From: Gordius sp. MW1 | Lineage: Eukaryota; Nematomorpha; Gordioida; Gordea; Gordiidae | Assembly (NCBI GenBank): GCA_964036665.1 | Contig: OZ038532.1 | Coordinates: 21,665,037 to 21,729,036 of the forward strand | Direction: 5' to 3' | Length of the DNA: 64,000 nucleotides | Part shown: in pieces, positions 44,344 to 55,876 of the stretch | Layout of the letters: every line of letters begins with the position of its first letter | Numbering within the stretch: position 1 is the stretch's first letter | Notes under the pieces: model-generated | What the model saw: the letters and a program-made list of their open reading frames with translations, nothing else | What the model was told of the DNA's origin: nothing | The model's database searches: none | Position numbers and translations under genes: made by a program

Positions 44344-45720
44344 TAATTGCTATGCAATTTATGGGCTCGCTTTTCGTTGTCCGTCCGTCCATCCGTCCGT
44401 CCAACATGTATCTTAATTGCTGGTTCGAATCCCGGAGAGGGCAATATTTTTTTAAATTAATATATTGCTCTTGTTAATACCATTGATAATATGGCTTTTT
44501 TGGCCGTCCGCTGGCTGTTGACCAATAGATCAAAATGACCATCGGCCAAAGTGTGAATCGAAATTTTTTTTAGTTTTGATTTGCTATATTAGGTTAAAAT
44601 TGACCCTATGCCCCCCCCCCTACAAAGGCCTATGCCTCTACTGTATGGGTCCCTGTGCCCCCCCCTACAAAGGTTTATGCCTCTACTGATGTGGGTTCGA
44701 ATCCCGGAGAAGGCAAATTTTTTTTTTAATATATTGTTCTTGTTAATACCATTGATAATATGACTTTTTGGCCATCCGCTGGCTACTGACCAATAAAAAT
44801 GACCACTGGCCAAATTGTGAATCGGAATTTTTTTTTCGTTTTCTGAATTGCTTTATTTGGTTAACATTGATAATTACCCTATGCCCCCCCCCTACAAGGG
44901 CCTATGCCTCTACTGATATGGTTCCCTGTGCCCCCCCCCCTACAAGGGCATATGTCTCTACTGATGTGGGTTCGAATCCCAGAGAGGGCAAATTTTTTTT
45001 TTTAAATTTATATATTGTTCTTGTTAATACCATTGATAATATGCCTTTTTGGCCGTCCGCTGGCTACTGGCCAATGAAAAAATGACCATTAACCAAATTG
45101 TGAATCCAATTTTCTTTTCATCTCTTATGTATTTATATCCTTTTTGACCGTCTCCTGGCTGCTGACCAATGAAAAAAATAACCATTGGTCAAAGTGTATC
45201 AATTTTTTTTTTCTTCTATATTTTAAATATAGGCTATTTGGCCGTTTGCTGGCTACTGACCAATAAAATAAATGAACACTGGCCAAAGTGAGATTAAAAT
45301 GAAATTTTTTTATCTAGATTATAATTATAGGCTAGTTATTTGGCTGTCTGCTAACCATTAGAAAAAATGATCACTGGCCAAAGTGTATATCGCATTTTTT
45401 TCTATATTATAATTATAGGCTATTTGGCCCTCTGACCAATGGAAAAAATGACCAATGGCCAAGGTCTGATTGAAATTTGTTTTCGTTTTTTTAATATCTT
45501 GTTTATACTACACATATACCCCCCCCCCTCATAGGCATTCTCGTCCCTTCCCACCTTTCTCGCCCATAAATTGCATAACAAATATGCTACGTTTATACTG
45601 AGTATAGATGAGTTTCGTTCCCCTTCCCTCCTGCACGTCCCTCCCACCTTCCCTCCCTCCCTTCTCTTCTCCCCTTCCCTTCCCTTCCCCCTCCCCCTTC
45701 CCACCAGGGCCGAAGGCCCT
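44344..45720 (+). repeat. Composite repeat X, copy 1
   Basis: Starts TAATTGCTATGCAATTTATG followed by CCGTCCGTCC reiterations. It contains three tRNA-like B boxes GGTTCGAATCC (44422-44432, 44694-44704, 44969-44979), each followed by GGAGAGGGCAA and a T-run. Six or more units follow with GGCCGTCCGCTGGCTACTGA, CCAATGAAAAAAATGACC and ATTGGCCAAAGTG separated by T-tracts. The end has ATAAATTGCATA (inverse of the start), ATGAGT(T)CGTCCCC, CCCTTCC arrays and GGGCCGAAGGCCC. Four copies occur in the window; no ORF. Confidence 0.85.
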
Positions 45721-46182
45721 GATTATTTATGTACCTATCTGGATTAGTGTGTGATGTGACTAGAAAATTAACTATGGCATGCTGATCAGCTCCAATAAGA
45801 GCGAAAACGTTATATGTCTGTTATTATTTTCGAGTCAAATGCTATAAATGACATGTATAAATTTAGCCAAAATAGACACTAATTTATAAATTGTACTAGA
45901 TGGCATGGGCGTGTAGTGTTGCGTCAATTACTATTTTGCTCGCGGCATATTACTTATGTCTTGAAACTTAATTGACTCATTTACATTACCTTACTACTTC
46001 GCGACGTTAATTGACCAATCACATTTACCTCATTTACCACTAAATGTAATTGATTTATTCAATTAATTTGCGATTATATAAAGGAGTTTAAAACACTCTT
46101 TACCATTCACTTGGACTTTCGAACTCTTTTCTTTTCCCTCACTTTATTTATATACCATCAATAAAGAGTCTCTCCTTTCAAT
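45721..46182. other. Unassigned intergenic
   Basis: No feature recognised apart from moderate composition change. Confidence 0.4.
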
Positions 46183-46354
46183 AGACGTAGCCAGGTTTTG
46201 GATAAGGGGGGGGGGGGCGAAACGTTTAAAAGTTCAATTAGGGGGGGGGGGGGAGCAATTTTTTTTTAATCTTTAAGGGTTTTTGCATTTAATTTTTTTT
46301 CTCGTTATTTAGGGGGGGGGGGGGGTACCTGCCCCCTCCCTGGCTACGCCTATG
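46183..46354. mobile_element. Short MITE with G-tract interior
   Basis: Ends ATAGACGTAGCCAGG and CCTGGCTACGCCTAT; the interior contains three runs of 10-13 G. TSD not clear. Confidence 0.65.
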
Positions 46355-47340
46355 GACAATTAGAACAATTATTTCTTTTATAAGAACAACCCTTACTCAA
46401 GAAAATTGAACAATCACCTTTGATGGAAAGAAGGCTTTGATACTTTTAATTGACGTGAGGTTTTTTCAATTCATATGTATAATATTTATTAATCTTATAT
46501 ATAAAAATGAAACTATGTATGTGTGTTTGTATGTATGTTTGTGTTTATGTGTGTATGCCACCACCAAATTTGGAAAACTACCAGACCGATTTGGCTCAAA
46601 ATTTTACAGTTTATTTTTTATACTCCGGAGCATGTTTTAAAATTTGTTTGAGCCAAATCGGTCCAGTAGTTTTTGAGAAGTCACGTTTTTTTGTTTTATA
46701 CGTTTTAGCACTTAATAATGACGTCATATGACGTATAGTATATGAAGCTTAAATGTTTTATTGCTGCATAAAAATTTTCTTTTATATTAAATCAGGTAAG
46801 ACCCGTTACCATATGAATGAACCAGAGGAATATAAACATTAGATTCTACAAAGTATTTTATGTCATGGTTATGCTATGCGTTTATTTTGTAGAAGAAACT
46901 TAATTACATTTAAAACTCAGTCACATTTCTTTAAGGCTTATGCTAAACTTTACCATAAATAAATTGCATAGCAATTAATAAGTATTAATATGCTCTTCCC
47001 CAATATCTTATATATAAGAATGAAACTATGTATGTTTGTGTGTATGCCGCCACCAATTTTGGAAAACTACCAGACCGATTTGGCTCGAAATTTCACACTT
47101 TATTCCTGACACTCCGGAGCATGTTTTAAAATTTGTTCGAGCCAATTGGTCCAGTATTTTTCGAGATATTTTGTTTTATACGTTTAATAAAATGTCAATC
47201 AAACGCAACCTCATGACGTACTGCGTATCTAAATGAAACTAAGTGTGTGCATGTGCAGCATGCGTGTAGGTAGTGTTGTGATAAATGTAGTCATATGCTG
47301 CGGAAAATGGAAACTTTTTACTATTTAAAACATTAAATTA

Positions 47341-47655
47341 CATGGGCGTACGCAGGGGGGGGCTGCTTCCCCCCTAATTTAAAATAAAAAAAAATTTCAA
47401 TACAAAAACCTTAAAAATTAAAAAAAATTATGTTTTGCCCCCCCCCCCATTTAGTCACTGCCCTTTCCTAATTAGCCACTGCCAAAATTTTGGATAGTCG
47501 ATGACCTTTTTTTGCTCTCAGGAAAATTTTTGGCAATGACAATTTTTGGATGTCGAGACCTTTTTTTGCTCGCTGAAAAATTTTTAAATTTTGGTGTCAG
47601 GAAAATTTTTTTTTAATTCCGCCTCACCCTAACTCAGAACCTGCGTACGCCCATG
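47341..47655. mobile_element. Harbinger-like MITE in the inner Helitron
   Basis: TIR CATGGGCGTACGCAGG / CCTGCGTACGCCCATG (16 bp perfect) with TTA on both sides (47338-47340, 47656-47658). Interior has TTTTTTGCTC(G/T)C repeats and C/G runs. Confidence 0.8.
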
Positions 47656-47697
47656 TTAAATCAAAGTCATTTTTTTGCTTATTTTTTACGTCAATTA

Positions 47698-48826
47698 TTA
47701 ATTGCTATGCAATTTATGGGCTCGTTTTTGATTGTCCGTCGTCCGTCGTCCGTCGTCCACCAAGTTATTGGCGCCAGCTTTGTGACCTGGATATCCCGGG
47801 TTCAAGCCAGGGAGAGGACGAATTTTTTTTTAATTTTTATAAATTAAATTAATATTTTGTTTTTGTTAATACCATTGATAATATGAATTTTTGACCGTCC
47901 GCTGGCTACTGACCAATGAAAAAAATGACCATTGGCCAAATAAAGCGAAATTTTTAATTGCTATATGCAATTTATGGTATTTTTTCGTCTTTGAATAGCT
48001 TAACATTGATAAATACTCTATGCCCTTTCCTACAAGGGCCTACGCCTCTACTGATATGGGTCCCTGTGCCCCTTACCAAAGCCTATACCTTTACTGATAT
48101 GGGTCCCTGTGCCCCTTACCAAACCCTATGCCTTTACTAATGTGGGTTCGAATCCCGGAGAGGGCAAAATTTTTATATATTTTTTAAATTAAATTAATAT
48201 ATTGTTCTTGTTAATACCATTGATAATGTGACCTTTTTGCCGTCCGCTGGCTACTGACCGATGAAATATATTGATTTTCTAAACTAAAACAGAACTTTAT
48301 TATTTCATTATCTATATAAATAACATAATAACTTCTACTATTTTAATACCAGCATGGTGTGACGGGTTATAGCCCACGGCTTGTAAACAGGGTGACCTGG
48401 ATATCCCTGGTTCAAGCTCGGGAGAGGGCAAAATTTTTATTTTTTTTTTTAAATTAAATTAATATTTTGTTCTTGTTAATATCATTGATAATATGACTTT
48501 TTGATCGTCCGCAGGCTACTGACCAATGAAAAAAATGACCATTGGTCAAATAAATCGAAATTTTTTTTCGTTTTTGAATTGGTTAACATTTATAATTACC
48601 CTATGCCCTCCCCTACAAGGGTCTATAACCAATTATTTTGCATTTAATACCCCCCCCCTATAGGCATTTTCGCCCCTTCCTACCTTTCTCGCTCATAAAT
48701 TGCATAGCAAATATGCTACGTTTATACGGAGTATAGATGAGTCGTCCCCCCTTCCCTTCCCCTACTCCCCTTCCCCTACTCCCCTTCCCCTTCCCTTCTC
48801 CCCCTTCCCACGAGGGCGGAAGGCCC
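47698..48826 (+). repeat. Composite repeat X, copy 2
   Basis: Same start and end as copy 1. tRNA-like segments: ATATCCCGGGTTCAAGCCAG (47791-), GTGGGTTCGAATCCCGGAG (48142-), and a longer tRNA-like stretch at 48352-48427 with TGTGACGGGTTATAGCCC and CCCTGGTTCAAGCTC. Ends with CCCTTCCC arrays and GAGGGCGGAAGGCCC. Confidence 0.85.
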
Positions 48827-49226
48827 GAGTTTTTTATTATTATAGGACGGTCGTGTCCCCTCCTGCGTGGCTAAATAAATTAAAGTGGGCCTGGGCCTTG
48901 GACCCTCTATAACTATTTGTTTAAAAGATTTTGCATAATAAACACTTACCAATTATATTTGATATATTCTTAATCTATTGAAATTTATCTATAAGATGAT
49001 ATATATTCTGCTAATATACCCGGGTAAATGGCAAAACAACGTTTGCCGGGTTCATCTAGTAGAGTATAAAGAATGAAATTAATATATGATTATTGTAATG
49101 TTATTTTATAGGTCATCATTGTCACAACGCTCCATTCTTATTTTAATCATAACCACATACCCATACACTAATACTATTTTTTAAAAATAATATATATAGT
49201 AAAACAACCTTTGCCGGGTCAGCTAG

Positions 49227-50125
49227 TATTTATATAGAATACTGTGACCTAATTTAGAAAAACATCATAAATTCCTCAAAATTTTATTAAACCCTAAAAG
49301 TTTAGTTGCATGATTTTATAATGGTAAAGTTTTATAGCTTAGATTACAAGAACGGAAAATAGCAAGAAGAATTATAAATGCGAAAAAAGCAAGAATCCTA
49401 TATATGCGATAAATTGTCAATATATAGGGAAGAGCGTGGGAATCGTAAGTGTACTTAAAATTAACGAAGGTCAACTTGTTTAAAAGTACAAAAAACTAAA
49501 ATGATGGATGATGTAATCCTAACGTCTAAAAACTACGAGGGAAAGTAACTAACGATATAATTAATGGGGGAGAGTGTGGGAATATTAAACTAAGATGGAA
49601 AGGAACTAATGAGATAATTAATGGGTGAGAGTGTGTGAAAATCAAGGAGATACCGAGTGTGGGAAAAGGCGGGCTACAGCATAAAGTCTAGGTTGAAAAA
49701 TAATTTTCTTTTTAAAAATATTCATGTATCTATCCAATGATTAACAACAACATTTTATGTTACATAAAGTGTAAACATAAATCTTAATGATGTGATCATT
49801 TGTTCCAAATTTTATGAAATTAATATGATCCATAAAACAAATTAATTAATGAATATTATGTTACAACTTTTTATATGTAGTTAACCAAATACATGATTAA
49901 ATGTATGTAATGCTATGCAAATCAAAAGCCTACACAAATGTAATAGAGTTAAATATTTAATGTAAATAACTAAAGCATTAATAAAACTGCAGGGTTTGCC
50001 ATGCATATGATAAACATTGTTAAAATACTGTTATTTTAACATTATAAAAATATAAGATAGATTAAACATTACACAATTTATACATTATATTAAAAATCAT
50101 AATATAGATTTGAATACGTTTATAC
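49227..50125. other. AT-rich, no gene seen
   Basis: 49430-49670 has reiterated GAGAGTGTGGGAA and AACTAATGAGATAATTAATG, a degenerate tandem repeat of about 60 bp. Confidence 0.5.
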
Positions 50126-50131
50126 TATTTT

Positions 50132-50288
50132 GGTGGTGCCCTATCAACTCGCCGAAAACCATCTCGCCGAAATTAATTTCCCCCGTTTAAAAAAGGTCCC
50201 CTAATTTAAAATCGTCCCCCAGGGGACCATTTTTAACTGGGGGACATTAAAATCGGCGAGATGGTTTTCGGCAAGTTGACGGGCCACC
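50132..50288. mobile_element. MITE, 157 bp, with TATTTT target duplication
   Basis: TIRs of about 38 bp, e.g. CGCCGAAAACCATCTCGCCG versus CGGCGAGATGGTTTTCGGCA; TATTTT at 50126-50131 and 50289-50294. Centre contains GTCCCCCAGGGGAC. Confidence 0.8.
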
Positions 50289-50589
50289 TATTTTAGTTTA
50301 TTCTATATAATGCTAGAGTTGATAAAACATAATTTAATTTGGAATTAGGGATATTCAAATATATTACATTAAGGCCATATTTATGATTTATTGAGTATTT
50401 TACAAGTAATACCTTATAAAACTATAATTAAGACAAATTTATCTAAGAAATAAAATCTTAATGTGTAATAACAGCCATTATAAGAATTATTTGTATATAT
50501 CAGTTAAAGCATATGGTTAACATAAAAAAGTAAATCTTGATTAAATCAAATATTTTCAACACGTGTATCTTATCTGCAATTAACTGCAG

Positions 50590-52163
50590 TCAGGGTTTCT
50601 TTCAGGGGGGAGCCCGGGGGGGGGGGGGGTATTACCCCGGGCAATTTAAAATACCCCCCGAAGAGTTTTGATTGAAGGAAGCATGAACTCAATTCCATCA
50701 TGAAGTCATAAATTATATTAATAGGCTAAAATTGAAATTCAATAAATTATTTTAATTTGTCAATAAAAAAATATAAAATTTTTGAAATTAATTTTTTTTA
50801 CAAATCAGGTGGAAATCATTCATAGACATGATTCAGTTGCATTTGACCAAAAAGCAAAAAACAAATAAATGTTTACGAAAATGCATTTGTCGATTGAAAT
50901 GTGAGCATCTAACCCTAACCTAAAACCCCGACCTAAAACACTAACCCTAACGTTTTCGTCTCTGTAAACCCCTCTCAAGTTAAATATTCATGGACATTCA
51001 TAGATATTTTGTCAGTTAAACTTTGGTCGAATACATCGATACGCATAGACATCATTTTTTAACATCTGTGAACCCTAATTTACAATCTTGAAAGTTACAA
51101 ATTATCTTTAATTAAAAAATATTAATAGGTAAATAAACATAAATAAATGCTATTAGAATTATTAAATCACTATCTTACTTATAAACTTAAAAAAAATTAT
51201 TATTAATAATAGATTCTATTGTTTGTTTTTTAATGATATAATATGCTTATTTTGAATTGCAGATGTTTGGTAAATATAAAAGGACTCTTTTACACTACTT
51301 TAGTAAAAAGGAAAAGCCTAATAAAAAAGATGGTAAATATGATTTAATTTGGAAGAATTTTAATTATGTATGAGTATTTGTGTTTATATAAAATAAGACA
51401 TGAATATGTTTGTTTGTAATAGGTAAAGATGGGACTGAATTAAAAAAAAAACTTTTGTTTTATCCCTTACTATGGGAAATTATGGTAATTATTTTTAAGC
51501 ATTAGATATTTTAAATATCTATAAGTTAAAGGCAGATATTATTCTGCTTCCAGCAGTAAAATTCACATGAACTCTGAAATAGGCAAGAAAGATTTTGGTT
51601 TTAATATAGAAGTATTATATATATTTTTATGTTTTAGGTCAAGATGAAAATTGTAATTCTGCTGGAGTGGGGAAAACTGTCTCTTCTTTTTCTTATGATA
51701 AAAATGCTGGTAATTAAATTTATGCAAGTTGTTTTTATTTTATCAATATATATTGATAAAGATGAGTGTATTGGCAGCTCTACTAATTGCTCAGTCTCTG
51801 AAAGTGAAAAACATGGGCAAAATTTAAAACTTAAACCATCATATATTATGATTTCATGGACATCTAAATACAAATGGCTCAGTTTTGATGAAGCCTTAGG
51901 TGGGGCTTTATGCTCTGTCTGTTCTCTTTACAACAAAAACGATTTATATATTCAACAAAAAACAAAGGGTGTGTTAATGTCTCGTTTACAAATTACAGAA
52001 AAGCGACAGGAGAAAGAGGAAAGCAATTAAACATGATATATCACTTATATCACCAATAAAAATCAGTAAATATTATATAAAATGGTTTAGCAATTAAAAA
52101 AATTTTTACCCCCCAGAAGTTGAAAATACCCCCCCGGAGCATTCTTTCTGAAAGAAACCCTGA
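50590..52163 (+). mobile_element. DNA transposon with hAT-type N-terminal zinc finger
   Basis: TIR TCAGGGTTTCTTTCAG / CTGAAAGAAACCCTGA between CTGCAG at both sides (50584-50589, 52164-52169). Subterminal G or C runs with TACCCCCC. Interior includes the frame 51644-52030. Confidence 0.75.
51644..52030 (+). pseudogene. Transposase N-terminal zinc-finger exon fragment
   Basis: The useful part is residues about 70-125: SWTSKYKWLSFDEALGGALC then SVCSLYNKNDLY, the pattern FPWLxYDxxxxGxxCxxC found at the N-terminus of TTF/ZMYM-type hAT transposases. Catalytic and dimerisation regions are absent. The upstream residues are probably intronic readthrough. Confidence 0.55.
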
Positions 52164-52169
52164 CTGCAG

Positions 52170-52630
52170 TGTTAAGAAATATATTTTGTTCTAACAAAGA
52201 TTAACATTAAAGATTATCTAAAAACAGAAAATTTTAAAATAAATTTTAGTGCTATAGTGTTAAATTTTTTTTTATATAATCATAAGTATTGTAAGTATTA
52301 CAATTTATTTTTCCTATTTCCAAAGTGTACCAGCTGGTAACCTTGAGTGCACCGTACCGATTTGGAGGATATCGCTATGACTGAAATTAAACAATTTATA
52401 GGTATAGTTACTGATTCTAATAATAATAAAGTATTATATTAATAGTAACAAGTGTTTTTGCAATCACACTCCATTATTTACATTACAGGGTAAACTTTTT
52501 TATAATATCTGGAAGTTTTAACATGCAAAAACGTTTTACTCAAAAATTATGACCGTTTTTTGTTCAAAAATGCTAAAGACCCGAGATAAGTCAAAATGGC
52601 CTATATAATAAATACAGGCTTAAAATGGGT
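52170..52630. other. Upstream flank of U2 pseudogene, no gene seen
   Basis: No snRNA proximal-sequence element could be recognised. Confidence 0.4.
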
Positions 52631-53162
52631 ATCGCTTCTCGGCTTTTATTAGCTAAGATCAAAGTGTAGTGTTGGAAGCACTTCGCAAGGCCGGAGAAGA
52701 AAAGGTTTCCAAATACCAGGCGGTCGCTCAATCTCTACGCGAAAGGTTCAAAAACGTTACAATACTACCAATCGTCGTTGGATCACTGGGATCCTGGAAA
52801 CGTCTGTGTCCAACAAGCAAGACGCCATCGCTCTAAGAAACAAAATAGTAGCATACGTCATCCATCTCTCCAGGAACATCTATGACGACCATATCTCAGG
52901 CATCCCTCATGACAGATCCCACCAATCGTTATTGTAAACCTTATAAAATAAAAATAAACTATAATTGTAAACCTATGCTTAGGTATTTATATAAACTCGT
53001 CATTTGTAAATTGAAAATCTCTTAATTTAATAACTAATTTGTTCTTATCAATTTAATCTCTGGTACGTTCCTCATAGAGGAACCAGAAATTAATCTCATT
53101 TTTGAGAATTAACCCCTTCGACGGGTCAACCTGGTATTGCAGTACTTCCAGGAATGGCCCAT
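52631..53162 (+). pseudogene. U2 snRNA-like gene split by a retroelement
   Basis: 52631-52670 reads ATCGCTTCTCGGC then AGCTAAGATCAAAGTGTAGT, the U2 5' end through the branch-site recognition GUGUAGU. 53037-53162 resumes with TTGTTCTTATCAATTTAATC, a stem II equivalent, a Sm-like ATTTTTGAG (53099-53107), and CAACCTGGTATTGCAGTACT then TCCAGGAATGGCCC (stem IV). Several substitutions and the GGCCTTTTGGC hairpin altered to GGCTTTTATTAGC indicate a pseudogene. Confidence 0.88.
52671..53036 (+). mobile_element. 5'-truncated RLE non-LTR element within U2
   Basis: Sits exactly between U2 positions about 37 and 38. Coding at the start: LEALRKAGEEKVSKYQAVAQ, SLRERFKNVTILPIVVGSLG, then after a one-base shift NKQDAIALRNKIVAYVIHLS, RNIYDDHISGIP and a stop at about 52935; about 100 bp of AT-rich 3' UTR follows. 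PIVVGSLG and a terminal SRxIYxxH motif fit the C-terminus of RLE retrotransposons. U2-specific insertion is known for the Utopia and Keno lineages; membership is inferred. Confidence 0.75.
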
Positions 53163-53179
53163 ACAAATAAATCAATATA

Positions 53180-53466
53180 GTTACATCTTCGCCCCCTCAA
53201 ACTCTTCCCCTGACCTTATAATCAAGGCAGAGAGGAAAAAGGGCAAAAAATATTCTAGTCTCACCAATACAGTTTTCATCCCCGTAGTGGCCACTACTAT
53301 TGGCAACCTAGGTTCAGAGGCTTTCGCTTTCCTCAAACAAATCGGGAAAGCGAGGACCAATTCTTCTTTAGAACCCAAGGAATTCTTCTACATCAGGCAA
53401 AAGATCACTATGGAAATTGTCAAATCCAGCACGATTTCCATACTCGGATCAATGCCATCCAATTAG
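53180..53466 (+). pseudogene. RLE element C-terminal fragment (family B-like) after U2
   Basis: Frame 53137-53466 is U2 sequence for its first codons, then FAPSNSSPDLIIKAERKKGK, KYSSLTNTVFIPVVATTIGN, LGSEAFAFLKQIGKA and FYIRQKITMEIV, ending at TAG 53466. It matches 16466-16683 residue by residue over the core. Only the end of the endonuclease and tail is present. Confidence 0.8.
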
Positions 53467-53847
53467 TTTTTAACGCGTTTTCTTTTGTAGTAATTTATTT
53501 ACCAATGTATTTTACCCCTTTTATATTTTGTTGATAGCTTTTGATATTGAATTCAGGTGAATTTAAAAATTATTCAAATGGCAAAATATATAATCATTTA
53601 TTATTTTTATAAAAAAAATTATATATTTTGTGAAGGTGAGTAAAATTAAAAAGTTAAGAAATATTCGGAAAACATTCCGCCATGGCTAATGAATTATATT
53701 TACAGATAGTTATGCCAATTTTCTATCGTAAAAAAACTATTCGCGATCATCATGGGATATGTAATATATTAAAAAATTACTTAAAATAACGTTATTAATA
53801 AAAAATAAATAGCATATATGTATGAAAGTGTATGGGCTTATATGCAC

Positions 53848-54259
53848 CAGAGACCAGATTTGCCCGGCCCGCTGCCCGAACCTGTTTGCCCGGCCCATGT
53901 GCCGAACCGGGCAACTGTCATAAATTTTAACTTTCGGGCGGCGGGCAAGCAAGATTCGGGCTCAATTTTGTTTTTAAAATAATGTATTAAATTGTTTTTG
54001 TGTATATTTTGCCACTTTATTTTATTGATTTCATAATGTTTGTTAATCCTAGTTCTCATCTTAAAAAAATCAAAAATGAAGATCAAATTTTTAAAAAATA
54101 TAACGATATTAGTGGTTAAAATTTTTAAACACACCATTTCGGGCCGGGCAGTTGGGATAATTCGGGCATTGCCGGGCGGACACATAGAAGGGTTCGGGCG
54201 GGCAGATTAATTATAAAATCGGGCCGGGTTCGGGCAGAAAAAAATAAATCTGAACTCTG
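53848..54259. mobile_element. hAT-like non-autonomous element, TGCCCGAA-rich ends
   Basis: 412 bp; exact 8-bp TSD ATATGCAC (53840-53847, 54260-54267). Ends CAGAGACCAGATTTGCCCGG and GAACTCTG, subterminal CCCGGCCCG / TTCGGGCGGGC reiterations. The AT-rich centre has no ORF of note. Confidence 0.9.
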
Positions 54260-54323
54260 ATATGCACATTAAATATTAATTTTTGTAGAAAGTAAGACGC
54301 GCACTAATACTTTTTGTCTAAGG

Positions 54324-55032
54324 CAGTGATTCTTAACCTGGGGGTCGCGAGAAGTTTGCCGGGGGGTCGCCAAATTCTTTTACAATAAAATAAAAATATT
54401 CAGAAAAGCTTTAGAAAATATACTCACCAGGGGATTCGCACTCGTTGTCTTAAGATTCATTATTAGTATTAATAAATGATTGCAATTTAAAATCTTTGTT
54501 TAAAACTAAAAGTTTGCCGCAATTTTGGATACAAATTCGTGCAGAATATCCTCCATTCAGCAGCAATTCAAAATTTACTGCCTTTCGCTAGTACACATTT
54601 GTGTGAAAAAGGCTTCTCAATTATGGTGGATATAAAAACTAAAAAACGCAATCGATTGCGACTAGATTCTTGCATGAGGATAGCATTACAATCAATTGAA
54701 CCAAGAATTAACGAATTGGCTGAAGATGTTCAGCAGCAGAAATCTCATTAAATAATTTCTGAATGCATACATTTTTTATTTTAAACATTGTTTTTATGTT
54801 TAATTATGAAGTTTTTATGTTATTATTATTTCATTATCTATTTAAATTTTAAATAGATAATGAAATAATAAAGTTGTGTTTTATGTTTATTATATAATAA
54901 AATGAAAAAATAATAGAAAATCAATATATTATAGATAATATGACAAATATAAATTATTATGAAAAAAATGGGGGGCCGCAAACAAATTATAAAATATTTG
55001 GGGGGTCGCGTGTATAAGGTTAAGAACCACTG
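54324..55032 (+). mobile_element. hAT element (CAGTGGTTCTTAACC type), copy 2
   Basis: Exact 8-bp TSD GTCTAAGG (54316-54323, 55033-55040), TIR CAGTGATTCTTAACCTGGGG / TTAAGAACCACTG. Opposite orientation to copy 1 at 7602-8460. Retains only the transposase C-terminus. A palindromic AT stretch lies at 54830-54880. Confidence 0.93.
54539..54751 (+). pseudogene. hAT transposase C-terminal fragment
   Basis: AAIQNLLPFASTHLCEKGFS, IKTKKRNRLRLDSCMRIALQ, SIEPRINELAEDVQQQKSH and stop. Standard hAT dimerisation domain end; no catalytic residues. The element is an internally deleted derivative. Confidence 0.88.
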
Positions 55033-55040
55033 GTCTAAGG

Positions 55041-55659
55041 TACACACGCATAAATATTTTGCATGCTAAACCATAGGCTGTTATTTTTAAGCAATTATAA
55101 TATTATTTAATAACAATAGAATAAGGACAATGTATAAAATTACTTTGCATTTGTAATACAATTAAGGCTTGTTAAAGACTAAATTATATATGACAAAATG
55201 CATAAGTTAAAGATACTGCTCATGCTAGATGGGGCATATAAATTAGTTATTGTTTGATTTGCGGTTACCACCCGTCTTAAATCGAGGCCTCTTTGCACAA
55301 ACCCAAAACAGTTTTGAAACTCTTATTACTTTAGAAGCATAACAAATTAAGTTAACGAAAGCAAAATTAACAATTTTGAATGTTAAGATGAAATTAGAAT
55401 TAGAGAAAGGGTACAGGAAAATATATAAAAATTTAGAGATAAGAGGCTGACCTAGACCATGAACACAGATGTAATCATGTAGGTTGCATTACTTTGATAG
55501 GTATTGACAAAGTTTTCGCATAGACTAATATCAACGACTTCCTTTATAACTACTCAAGCAGTAAGATAAGAGCAGAGCATCTCACAATTGATAGTCCTCA
55601 TTATAAATGAGGTAATTATATTGTCATTTAAAATTATTAAATTTAAGTGATTCATTATT
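55041..55659. other. AT-rich, no gene seen
   Basis: No family recognised. Confidence 0.4.
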
Positions 55660-55876
55660 CTATATATATATTTTTTTTAAATCAATTTTTTATTAAATGA
55701 AACTATAGAAAACTATGAAGATTATATGCGAGGTAAACATTCGAAAATTGCGATAGCGTTGAAATGACAAATAATGATTCCGGTTTTCTGTTCAATGAAA
55801 AAAGTTTCCCTATTGTCAAGGGTATTGGCAGCTATACGGCGTCCCAATTCTTTCAAAAGGGCTTGGGTTTTAGGAT
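55660..55876 (-). mobile_element. 5'-truncated RLE element 3' end (family A)
   Basis: Minus strand from 55876: LKPKPFxKELGRRIAANTLD-like frame, then QKTGIIICHFNAIAIFECLP-like frame and T-rich 3' tail, matching 13354-13626 and 12730-12950. Begins 5' at a different point from the others. Confidence 0.8.

Larger units (their letters stand above)
47006..49059 (+). mobile_element. Non-autonomous Helitron, inner copy
   Basis: 5' TCTTATATATAAGAATGAAA after A47005; 3' hairpin GGCAAAACAACGTTTGCC (49030-49047) then CTAG at 49056-49059 and T. Its cargo is a 315-bp MITE and composite repeat X copy 2. Confidence 0.8.
46493..49226 (+). mobile_element. Non-autonomous Helitron, outer of a nested pair
   Basis: 5' TCTTATATATAAAAATGAAA after A46492; 3' end hairpin region then TCAGCTAG at 49219-49226 followed by T. 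Within the first 150 bp it shares GGAAAACTACCAGACCGATT with the inner copy. No Rep/helicase frame. Confidence 0.75.

Noticed and set aside
45420..45704. Arg/Gly-rich minus ORF
   Set aside because: Product of the CCCTTCC array in repeat X; recurs at 60461-60715 for the same reason.
44422..48427. GGTTCGAATCC-type motifs as tRNA genes
   Set aside because: Only B-box-like segments are present; acceptor stem, D-arm and anticodon arm do not fold around them. Treated as SINE-like modules in repeat X.
52631..53162. Functional U2 snRNA gene
   Set aside because: It is interrupted by 366 bp at an essential site and has further substitutions in the 5' hairpin.
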